From Paenibacillus lutrae (GTDB lineage Bacteria > Bacillota > Bacilli > Paenibacillales > NBRC-103111), in assembly GCF_009757775.1 (NCBI RefSeq), contig NZ_RHLK01000006.1, forward strand, positions 1-64,000: 64,000 bases of DNA, read 5' to 3'. Each line of letters starts with the position of its first letter. Position 1 is the first letter of the stretch. The notes under the pieces were generated by a model. The model saw only the letters and a program-made list of their open reading frames with translations, was not told the origin of the DNA and ran no database searches. Both the position numbers and the translations under genes were made by a program. Positions 1 through 6,698 of this stretch are shown in pieces.

Positions 1-90
1 GAATTCATTTATTTTTACAACGAAGACCGGGCACAACGTAAACTAAACAAGCTGACTCCGGTTGAGTACCGAAGCCAGCTTGTTGCCTGA
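1..90 (+). mobile_element. IS3-family transposase, C-terminal end (partial)
   Basis: The first 90 bases read in frame from the window edge to a TGA stop and encode about 29 residues ending YNEDRAQRKLNKLTPVEY followed by RSQLVA. This is the conserved tail of the IS3-family (IS150/IS2 group) OrfB transposase: the N-x-x-R stretch after the last catalytic Glu of the DDE integrase core and the LTPVEYR end motif. The rest lies left of the window. A likely right terminal inverted repeat follows the stop, so the element probably ends near base 127. Whether the copy is intact cannot be judged. Confidence 0.85.
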
Positions 91-102
91 GGCTTTTTCT
101 GA

Positions 103-127
103 TGTCCACTAAAAGGGGTCTTGACCA
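103..127. repeat. Probable right inverted repeat of the IS3-family element
   Basis: Thirteen bases after the transposase stop the sequence reads TGTCCACTAAAAGG and then GGTCTTGACCA. Its reverse complement, starting TGGTCAAGACC and ending AGTGGACA, has the look of IS3-family ends, which carry short imperfect inverted repeats close to the orfB stop. The left partner and the 3-4 bp target duplication lie outside the window, so the exact boundary is inferred. Confidence 0.55.
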
Positions 128-183
128 TATTCCGGAAAACGGCTCTTTCTATCTACTACTCTCTCCTCGTGCTCGCGGCTTGC

Positions 184-915
184 CTAGGCTTGCTTCTTCT
201 TTGCTCCCGGCTTGCGTACCGCAAAGCTCACACAGTCCGCTTTCATCATAACGGGCGCTTCTCCGCGGTTGATTTCGAATTCGATGGGTTTGTGAGATGC
301 ATGCAGCTCTTCCCAACCGTCGTAGCTGCCGCGCAGCTTCTGCAGCGCCTGTTCTTTGGTGAGCACCAGTTCGATCAAAGTCTCCCTCTTCTCACCGGTT
401 GTAAGGTCATACTCCTCTATTCCCGTATTCATATTGATATAGTTAATCCCGCCGTCACGTGTACCTTCTCTTAACCGGACAAGCAAATGATCCAGATCGG
501 TTTCCGAACGGACATGCTCCAGAGAGGAAGCGGCCAGAATGAAATCATACTCACCCGGTCGTACTTCATAGACACTGATATCGGCCTGCTCCGTCCGGAT
601 CACATCCTCTACCCGGTATTCGACGCTGTAATCTTTGAGCTGGTCCAGCGCTTTATCCAGCAGATCGACACAAGTGACGCGTCCGCCGTCCCCTTTTAAT
701 TCACGGGCCAGCGGAATACTGTTCCGCCCGTTGCCGCACCCCAGATCCAGCGCTTTCAGAGGACGGCCGGTCTGCAGCTTGGCGATATAGTCAAGCATCC
801 GTTCATCCGGTTCTTCTATCCAGCTATCTTCCTCATAGAGCTCGTGCTCTTCATAGTATTGCTCGTGATATTCCTTTTCTTCTTTGCGAATATGCTGCAA
901 ACGGTTCTTCTCCAT
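184..915 (-). CDS. Class I SAM-dependent methyltransferase
   Basis: This 243-residue protein has a Rossmann methyltransferase core. Motif I, ALDLGCGNGRNS, lies near residue 58, the acidic post-I region CVDLLDKAL binds the SAM ribose, and an ILAASSLEHV segment corresponds to motif IV. The N-terminal 40 residues are highly charged (KEEKEYHEQYYEEHELYEED). ATG at 915 is preferred because GGAGG sits nine bases upstream; an in-frame GTG at 924 lies directly on that site. The substrate is not identifiable. The gene is divergent from helD, and its 3' end is about 55 bp from the IS3-type end. Confidence 0.85.
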   Translation of the reverse strand: MEKNRLQHIRKEEKEYHEQYYEEHELYEEDSWIEEPDERMLDYIAKLQTGRPLKALDLGCGNGRNSIPLARELKGDGGRVTCVDLLDKALDQLKDYSVEYRVEDVIRTEQADISVYEVRPGEYDFILAASSLEHVRSETDLDHLLVRLREGTRDGGINYINMNTGIEEYDLTTGEKRETLIELVLTKEQALQKLRGSYDGWEELHASHKPIEFEINRGEAPVMMKADCVSFAVRKPGAKKKQA

Positions 916-924
916 CCTGCTCAC

Positions 925-1287
925 CCTCCAGTAATTCCCTTACTAACTTTGCTTACCCCAAAAAAAGCAGCTTTGAAGCGACTTGCGGCCGCAGACTGTA
1001 ACCGACTGGAGAAATCGTCGCCCTGGAGGAGGATACCCGCATTGCTTTGCTTTCTTTTGCCCTTATTCCACGCAAAAAAACCGGCCTTTGAGCCGATTGT
1101 TGGTTTTCGATTGATTTTCCATATCCTAAATGCTAAAATAAAAAGACTATTGGTTCGTATATATAAACGAACAAATTACCTCAAATATAGTATACCACTT
1201 CAATCGTCGGTTGTCAACTTTCTATCTTGGCCTACTCGCATTTACATACATGCTCACTTCCCGACACTTTATAAGGAGGGTTACACC
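925..1287. other. Long divergent intergenic region with operator-like palindrome
   Basis: This 360-base stretch separates the methyltransferase from helD and holds no convincing gene. An open frame runs through it in phase with helD, but its codons do not look like protein and a strong RBS with TTG lies at the 3' end. It contains A/T-rich sequence around 1130-1200, a possible -10 TATAGT near 1186, and a clean inverted repeat listed separately. A long leader before helD suggests regulation, but I recognise no named riboswitch. Confidence 0.6.
1153..1172. promoter_or_regulatory. Palindrome GTTCGT-N8-ACGAAC upstream of helD
   Basis: A perfect 6-bp inverted repeat, GTTCGT (1153-1158) and ACGAAC (1167-1172), flanks an AT-rich 8-bp centre. 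Allowing one mismatch the arms extend to 9 bp. It lies just upstream of a possible -10 at about 1186 and about 115 bp before the helD start codon, so it overlaps the region expected to hold the -35 element. The size and symmetry suit a dimeric repressor of TetR or MarR type. The regulator is unknown. Confidence 0.45.
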
Positions 1288-3651
1288 TTGTCTATCTCCC
1301 CTGAAGAATGGAAACAGGAACAAGCCCGCGTAGATCTGATCCGGGACAAACTCACCCGCCAGCTCCTTCAACTGGAGCCTAACGTGGGTCAACTGAAAGA
1401 CCAAGTCGTCGATATCCGCAAGCACTTCTGGGACGAAGTAACGGTCAATCTTGCGAATGACGATGATGTGCTCGAAACTTTCCTCAGCATGAAGCAGCAA
1501 GCCGAAATTCTGTCCGAGCGTGAACGCTCCCACCGGCATTTGAAGAAGCTTGCGGACCGCATGAACAGGCTTCTCCCCACCCCCTACTTCGGGCGCATCG
1601 ATTTCAAAGAAGACGGCTCCGGCGGCTCAGAACGTGTCTATGTCGGCGTATCCTCCTTCCTGGATGAAGATGGCGAGACATTCCTTGTCTATGATTGGCG
1701 GACTCCGATTGCCAGCTTGTATTATGATTTCCCACCGGGACCGGGGGAGTACGATACACCGGGAGGATTGATCCGCGGTGATATTGAACTGAAAAGACAG
1801 TTTATCATCCGCAATGGACGCATCGAATTCTTGTTCGATACCGGCATGATGATCGGCGACGAGCTGCTCCAGGAGGTACTCAGTAAAGGCGCCGGTTCTC
1901 AGATGAAAACTATTGTAGCCACGATTCAAAAGGAACAGAACCGGATCATCCGCAACGACCGTACCCGCATGCTGATCGTACAGGGCGCCGCAGGAAGCGG
2001 CAAGACTTCGGCAGCCCTGCAGCGGGTCGCCTATCTTCTCTATAAACACCGGACAACATTAAAAGCCGATCAGATGGTGTTGTTCTCGCCTAATCCCCTG
2101 TTCAACAGCTATGTATCCACCGTCCTTCCCGAGCTTGGTGAAGAGAACATGCAGCAGACTACATTCCAGGATTACTTGCATCACCGTCTCGGAAGAAAAT
2201 TCGACATCGAAGATCCGTTCGAGCAGATCGAGTATGTGCTCCAGGATGAAGCGAACAAGCCGGACTATCCGGCTCGTATAGATGGCATCCGGTACAAGGC
2301 TTCTGCCGATTTCCTGCGTCTCATTCAGCGCTACAGAGATCATTTGGGGCAGGAAGACATGATATTCCGCGACTACCGCTTCAGAGGCCGCGTCCTGATT
2401 TCACACGAGCAGATGCTTGCCCAGTTTTATTCTTATGATCCCTCCATCCGCCTCCCGAATAAGGTCGTTCTTCTCAAAGAATGGCTCCTTCGGGAACTGA
2501 AAGTTCTTGAACAAGAAGAACGGAAGGCAGATTGGGTCCGTGAAGAGCTGAACTATCTGGACAACGAACAATACCATCAAGCCTATTCCAGGCTTCGCAA
2601 CCGCCAGCAGGATGACGAAGCGGGGTTTGACGATGCAGACCAGGAAGAAGAACTCCTGAAAGCCATGATCGTCAAAGAAAAGTTCAAACCGCTGCGTTCA
2701 AGAACGAGAAACTTGCGTTTCGTGGATGTTCCGGCCTTGTACCGCAAGTTATTCGAAGATCGGGGGCTTGCGCAGCGGCTGGCAGACCCTGAGCCGCTGC
2801 CCCGGATGTGGGAAGAGATATGCGCTTACACGCTTGGGCGGCTCAGCCGCAGCGAGCTTCCTTATGAGGACGCTACGCCTTACTTGTATCTGCAGGAGAC
2901 CATCGAGGGCTTCCGGACGAATACGATCGTCCGGCATGTACTTGTCGATGAAGCGCAGGACTACTCTCCTTTTCAGTTTGAATTTCTGAAAAGACTCTTC
3001 CCGCGCGCACGCATGACCGTCCTTGGCGATTTCAACCAGGCTATCTTCGCCCACTCCACGACTCTCCAGGGCCAGACACCCGTGGCAGATCTGTACGGCG
3101 AAGAAGAGACGGAGAGAATCGTGCTTCACCGCAGCTACCGCTCTACCAAAGAAATCGTAGAGTTCACGCGCGGCATGCTTCAGGACGGCATGGATATCGA
3201 GCCGTTTCAGCGTGAAGGCGGTAAGCCGCAGGTGACTACGGCACCTATGCCGGCTGACCTGGTCCGGAGAATGGCCGGCGATATTGCGGCCTTGCACGCA
3301 GAGGGCCATCTCTCCATCGGAATCATTTGCAAGACAGCCGCTGAAAGCGAGCTGGCATATAATGAGCTTCTGGGCACCGCCGACCTGAGGCTGATCCGTA
3401 AGGATACGCCCTCTTTTGAGAAAGGCGTACTCGTGATACCGGCATATTTGGCCAAAGGAGTCGAGTTTGACGCGGTGCTGTTATACGATGCATCAGCGGC
3501 CAATTACAGCCGCGAAACCCAGAGGAAGCTGTTTTATACCGCTTGTACGAGAGCGATGCACCGGCTCTATCTTTACTCAGCTGGTCCGCTGAGCCCTTTT
3601 GTGACTGCTCTTGACCCGTCTACTTACGAGCTTCATTCCATCCATACCTGA
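1288..3651 (+). CDS. helD: HelD-type RNA polymerase recycling ATPase (UvrD-like helicase)
   Basis: The 787-residue product matches the size of Bacillus subtilis HelD (774), which binds RNA polymerase and frees stalled or post-termination complexes using ATP. The N-terminal ~110 residues are charged and heptad-like, as expected of the HelD coiled-coil arm. Walker A, QGAAGSGKTS, lies near residues 231-240; DEAQD (motif II) near 553; GDFNQAIF near 580; and the C-terminal UvrD-like motifs VEFDAVLLYD and YTACTRA near 720-755. TTG at 1288 is chosen because AAGGAGG lies 8 bases upstream and the length then fits the family. Some HelD relatives (HelR) give rifamycin tolerance; whether this one does is unknown. 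Confidence 0.9.
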   Translation: MSISPEEWKQEQARVDLIRDKLTRQLLQLEPNVGQLKDQVVDIRKHFWDEVTVNLANDDDVLETFLSMKQQAEILSERERSHRHLKKLADRMNRLLPTPYFGRIDFKEDGSGGSERVYVGVSSFLDEDGETFLVYDWRTPIASLYYDFPPGPGEYDTPGGLIRGDIELKRQFIIRNGRIEFLFDTGMMIGDELLQEVLSKGAGSQMKTIVATIQKEQNRIIRNDRTRMLIVQGAAGSGKTSAALQRVAYLLYKHRTTLKADQMVLFSPNPLFNSYVSTVLPELGEENMQQTTFQDYLHHRLGRKFDIEDPFEQIEYVLQDEANKPDYPARIDGIRYKASADFLRLIQRYRDHLGQEDMIFRDYRFRGRVLISHEQMLAQFYSYDPSIRLPNKVVLLKEWLLRELKVLEQEERKADWVREELNYLDNEQYHQAYSRLRNRQQDDEAGFDDADQEEELLKAMIVKEKFKPLRSRTRNLRFVDVPALYRKLFEDRGLAQRLADPEPLPRMWEEICAYTLGRLSRSELPYEDATPYLYLQETIEGFRTNTIVRHVLVDEAQDYSPFQFEFLKRLFPRARMTVLGDFNQAIFAHSTTLQGQTPVADLYGEEETERIVLHRSYRSTKEIVEFTRGMLQDGMDIEPFQREGGKPQVTTAPMPADLVRRMAGDIAALHAEGHLSIGIICKTAAESELAYNELLGTADLRLIRKDTPSFEKGVLVIPAYLAKGVEFDAVLLYDASAANYSRETQRKLFYTACTRAMHRLYLYSAGPLSPFVTALDPSTYELHSIHT

Positions 3652-3802
3652 CTCACTTCTTTATGTGCGCCGCATTTGATTGACTTTAAGAAGATTTCTT
3701 TACAATTGCTCCTCAGAATAGTGAACCCGCAATCCACTTATGGTACGATAGACCGGGAATGATTCTTCCTAATTTCTCGTATATAGGTGGTGCTTCATAC
3801 AC

Positions 3803-4093
3803 ATGCTCAAGACACCCATCGGGCGTCTTCGCGTAGTCGGTTTTATAGAAGGGATTTCATATCTCCTCCTTCTGTTTATCGCTATGCCGCTCAAATATTT
3901 TGCTGACATGCCCGCTCCGGTTACGATTGTAGGCGGAATGCATGGCTTCCTGTTTGTTCTCTTTCTTGCCGCGGTGGCGCATGTAACGTTCGTACACCGC
4001 TGGTCGATTATGAAGGTACTCTGGGCGGTTATCGCTTCATTCTTGCCGTTCGGTACATTCATTCTGGATTCGCAGTTAAAGAAAGAGAGCTAG
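3803..4093 (+). CDS. DUF3817 small integral membrane protein (YdzA-like)
   Basis: This 96-residue, mostly hydrophobic protein has three predicted membrane segments, around residues 10-32, 42-62 and 66-88. It shows the DUF3817 pattern: an N-terminal RxxGFIEGISYLLLL stretch, a central GGMHGFLFVLF and a C-terminal ASFLPFGTFILD. Family function is unknown. The start ATG follows an AGGTGGTG-type site. It appears to be a single-gene unit downstream of helD. Confidence 0.85.
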   Translation: MLKTPIGRLRVVGFIEGISYLLLLFIAMPLKYFADMPAPVTIVGGMHGFLFVLFLAAVAHVTFVHRWSIMKVLWAVIASFLPFGTFILDSQLKKES

Positions 4094-4162
4094 GCCACTC
4101 CCTCAGGAGACCGTTCTATCCGATTTACCTGCCCGCCTGTGAGCATCCCTTTTCTTCAAAAT

Positions 4163-4197
4163 AAAAACCTCCCAGCCAACTGAATGGCCCGGGAGGT
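4163..4197 (-). terminator. Intrinsic terminator-like hairpin (minus strand)
   Basis: ACCTCCC (4168-4174) pairs with GGGAGGT (4191-4197), and on the minus strand the stem is followed by five T residues. No minus-strand gene lies immediately upstream of it, so it may act as a barrier to antisense transcription toward the DUF3817 gene or be a relic. Confidence 0.5.
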
Positions 4198-4343
4198 GAT
4201 GGGATCAGGTCAAGAAGGCAGCTGTCAGCCCTTCTAACGCGGAGCAGCCGGTCCAATTCCAAGGAGCACAGCTTCTCCATCGCATAAACCGTCAGAATTT
4301 GGTATGCTAGGGTTAAGAAACCTTTATTTGAGGGGTGCGAGAT

Positions 4344-4481
4344 ATGACGGAGCTGATCAAAGGAATTATCCCCGTTATCAGCAATCTATTGCTGGCGCTG
4401 GGCAACTTTATTCTCCACCGCAAACTCGATAGAAAAGAGTGGGGAGTGCCTCAGCGCAAAGATCCTGCCGATGAGACGTAA
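4344..4481 (+). CDS. Putative 45-residue membrane microprotein
   Basis: ATG at 4344 follows a GAGGGGTG site and opens a 45-codon frame. The product has one hydrophobic segment (residues 5-22, rich in Ile and Leu) and then a charged tail containing RKLDRKEW. A strong intrinsic terminator begins 30 bases after the stop, so the unit has a ribosome site, a reading frame and a terminator. No family is recognised. Reality as a gene is probable but unproven. Confidence 0.5.
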   Translation: MTELIKGIIPVISNLLLALGNFILHRKLDRKEWGVPQRKDPADET

Positions 4482-4510
4482 ACGTTAACTATCCGACTTA
4501 TGATGTTCAG

Positions 4511-4538
4511 AGTCCTGGCCAGAGGCAGGACTTTTTTT
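4511..4538 (+). terminator. Intrinsic terminator of the microprotein gene
   Basis: AGTCCTG (4511-4517) and CAGGACT (4526-4532) form a perfect stem with an 8-base loop, followed at once by seven T residues on the plus strand. It closes the small unit starting at 4344. Confidence 0.85.
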
Positions 4539-4601
4539 GTTCATTCACCATGGCCCGGTTAGCTCTGCGAGCTTTTCAAACCATTCAAAGTCAGCTCCAT
4601 T

Positions 4602-5282
4602 CTAATCAACACGCCCTTGACGATTCGCGATCCACAGCAGCGCAAATGAGAACAGCAAGACCGCAGCCGTCCATGACCAGGCGTATCCATACTCTCCCGC
4701 ATCGACCGCGCTATAAATTGCCGTGGGTACCGTCTGCGTATGGCGGGGAATATTGCCCGCAATCATAATCGTGGCTCCAAACTCCCCCAAAGCCCGGGCA
4801 AACCCAAGGATATAGCCCGTCATCAGAAAACGGGAAGAAAGCGGCAGGGTAACCCACCTGAGAACTTGCGATTCGCTGGCTCCCATAGACCGTGCCGCTT
4901 CTTCGAGACTAGGATCGACGGAAGCAAAGCCCGTTTTGGCGGTTTGATAGACGAGGGGGAACGCGACTACGACAGCTGCCAGTACACCGGCGCCCCAAGT
5001 AAATACAATCGGCTGCTGCCATAACCACTCTGTGACCCGGCCGATGGCGCTTTTTCTTCCGAATACGACCAGCAGCACAAAACCGATTACCGTCGGAGGC
5101 AGCACAAGCGGCAGCATGAACAGCGTCTCCACGACCGTTTTACCGGTAAAACGAAGCTGCCTCATCCAACAGGCAGCCCCGGTCCCCAGAATGAAAACAA
5201 ACAAACTGGCCGTACCCGCGATTTTTGCCGAAAGCCACAACGGTGCCAGAAAATCTCCCCAAGACATCGTTATATTACTCAT
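4602..5282 (-). CDS. modB: Molybdate ABC transporter permease ModB
   Basis: This 226-residue inner-membrane permease has about five transmembrane helices and the typical EAA loop, EEAARSMGASESQVLRWV, followed by the LGEFGATIMIAGNIP signature of ModB/CysT-type permeases. The start is ATG at 5282, which overlaps the modA stop by 8 bases (ATGAGTAA), implying translational coupling. The gene is second in a modA-modB operon. No modC ATPase follows: the next gene downstream runs in the opposite direction. An ATPase encoded elsewhere must energise it; CysA in this window is a conceivable donor, but that is speculation. Confidence 0.9.
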   Translation of the reverse strand: MSNITMSWGDFLAPLWLSAKIAGTASLFVFILGTGAACWMRQLRFTGKTVVETLFMLPLVLPPTVIGFVLLVVFGRKSAIGRVTEWLWQQPIVFTWGAGVLAAVVVAFPLVYQTAKTGFASVDPSLEEAARSMGASESQVLRWVTLPLSSRFLMTGYILGFARALGEFGATIMIAGNIPRHTQTVPTAIYSAVDAGEYGYAWSWTAAVLLFSFALLWIANRQGRVD

Positions 5283-6105
5283 CCGGCAGTGTGAAGCCAT
5301 TCTTCACATAGACAGCTTCCGCCTCTTTACCCAGCAGGAATGAATAGAATGTTGCCGCTTCCTCGCGGTGGCTCGAATTTGCGACGATTCCGGCCGGATA
5401 TTCAATCTTGATATCCTTGGCTGCCGGGCCTTTCAGCTCGATCAGACGTACCTTATCTGAGTAAAGAGCGTCGGTCTTATACACGAAGCCGGCATCCGCA
5501 TTGCCTGTCTCCACATAGGCAAGCACCTGCCTCACGTCCTTAGCCAGGACCAGCTTGTCCTGAACAGACTCCCACAAGCCCGCTCCGCTCATCACCCGCT
5601 GTGCGTAACTTCCAGCCGGGACGGTTTTCGGATCACCGATGGCGATTCGGGTTACCGCCGGATTCGTTAAATCTTCCGGAAGATTCAGCTCAGCCGCCCC
5701 TGTCCGGGAAGTGATGAGAACCAGTTCATTAGTCAGCAGGACCTTCGAATGAGACGGATCTATGTATTTCTTATCGATCAGTGCCTCCATTTGTGACGTT
5801 CCCGCTGCCAGGAATATGTCCGCTGGCGCACCCTGTTCGATTTGTTTTTGCAGCGAACCGGTTGAAGCAAAATTGAAAAAAATGTTGATATGGCTATGCT
5901 GGTTCATATATATGGCGCCAATTTCCTCCATGCTTTCCCGCAGGCTCGCAGCAGCGGATACGATCAATTCGACCTTCGCGGCTGGAGACTGTCCTCCGGA
6001 ACCCGAAGCACTCTGATCCTCCGCTGCCGAATTCGCGTTAGAGCAGGCTCCCAGAATCAATAGCAGTACCCAGACCAGGCTCCGCATGGCACGTAAAACA
6101 GTCAT
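5275..6105 (-). CDS. modA: Molybdate-binding lipoprotein ModA
   Basis: The 276-residue periplasmic-type binding protein delivers molybdate or tungstate to ModB. The N-terminus has a lipoprotein signal with lipobox LILGAC around residue 20, so it is anchored on the outer face of the membrane. Mature motifs fit ModA: AAASLRESMEEIGAIY, FNFASTGSLQKQIEQGAPADIF, and VLAYVETGNADAGFVYKTDA. ATG at 6105 is chosen because AAGGGG lies 8 bases upstream and the signal peptide begins there; an in-frame upstream extension lacks such a site. It overlaps modB by 8 bases. Confidence 0.92.
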   Translation of the reverse strand: MTVLRAMRSLVWVLLLILGACSNANSAAEDQSASGSGGQSPAAKVELIVSAAASLRESMEEIGAIYMNQHSHINIFFNFASTGSLQKQIEQGAPADIFLAAGTSQMEALIDKKYIDPSHSKVLLTNELVLITSRTGAAELNLPEDLTNPAVTRIAIGDPKTVPAGSYAQRVMSGAGLWESVQDKLVLAKDVRQVLAYVETGNADAGFVYKTDALYSDKVRLIELKGPAAKDIKIEYPAGIVANSSHREEAATFYSFLLGKEAEAVYVKNGFTLPDE

Positions 6106-6209
6106 ACATCTTACCCCTTTGCACATTTCCTTACGGGCGGTCCGGTATTCGTTCCCCTTTGTATCCAACCGAACCTGGTATCTCTAAGTGCTTATTTTTT
6201 CTCAGCCTT

Positions 6210-6665
6210 CTACCACATGTAAGCAATAAAAGCAGTTTTAGTCCCTTTCTCAAAGCCGTTCTGCTCATAGAAACGCAAGGTAGCCTCTTCCTTGGAACTT
6301 GTCATCAGCATGACTTTATAACAATTAGCCTCTCTCGCCAGTTCAAGCGCTTTCTGCAAGACGAGTCCTCCATAGCCCTTCCTGCGGTGATCTTCGTGCG
6401 TCACCACATTCTCAATGACTCCGTAAGGGCGTCCGCCCCTTGTCAAATTATTGACCTTCACCAGAACACATACGGCCGCAAGCCTGCCGCCGTCTTCTAC
6501 AACGACAAAATCCATTTTGGGATCTTGGATCATGTCATCCCACAGCTTCGTGAGCTCATCGCTCGCAGGAATAACCGGATCATCCGGATTTAACTGCTGG
6601 TAGAGCTCAAGCAGCTGGTCCAGTTCGCTGGGCTCAATTAATCGAACAATCGCATTTGTACTCAT
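6210..6665 (-). CDS. GNAT family N-acetyltransferase
   Basis: The 151-residue protein is a single GNAT domain. The acetyl-CoA motif A is ENVVTHEDHRRKGYGGLVL (RRKGYG pyrophosphate loop, around residue 95), and motif B includes ATLRFYEQNGFE near residue 130. The substrate is unknown. It begins with ATG after AGCGAGGTG and lies between hrpB and modA on the same strand, about 105 bp upstream of modA. A shared transcript with modA is possible but not required. Confidence 0.88.
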   Translation of the reverse strand: MSTNAIVRLIEPSELDQLLELYQQLNPDDPVIPASDELTKLWDDMIQDPKMDFVVVEDGGRLAAVCVLVKVNNLTRGGRPYGVIENVVTHEDHRRKGYGGLVLQKALELAREANCYKVMLMTSSKEEATLRFYEQNGFEKGTKTAFIAYMW

Positions 6666-6698
6666 CGATACACCTCGCTATTTTATTAGGAAGCCCGG

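Noticed and set aside
844-1287. N-terminal extension of helD
   Set aside because: Composition is unlike the gene, it overlaps the methyltransferase, and a strong RBS with TTG at 1288 gives the family length.
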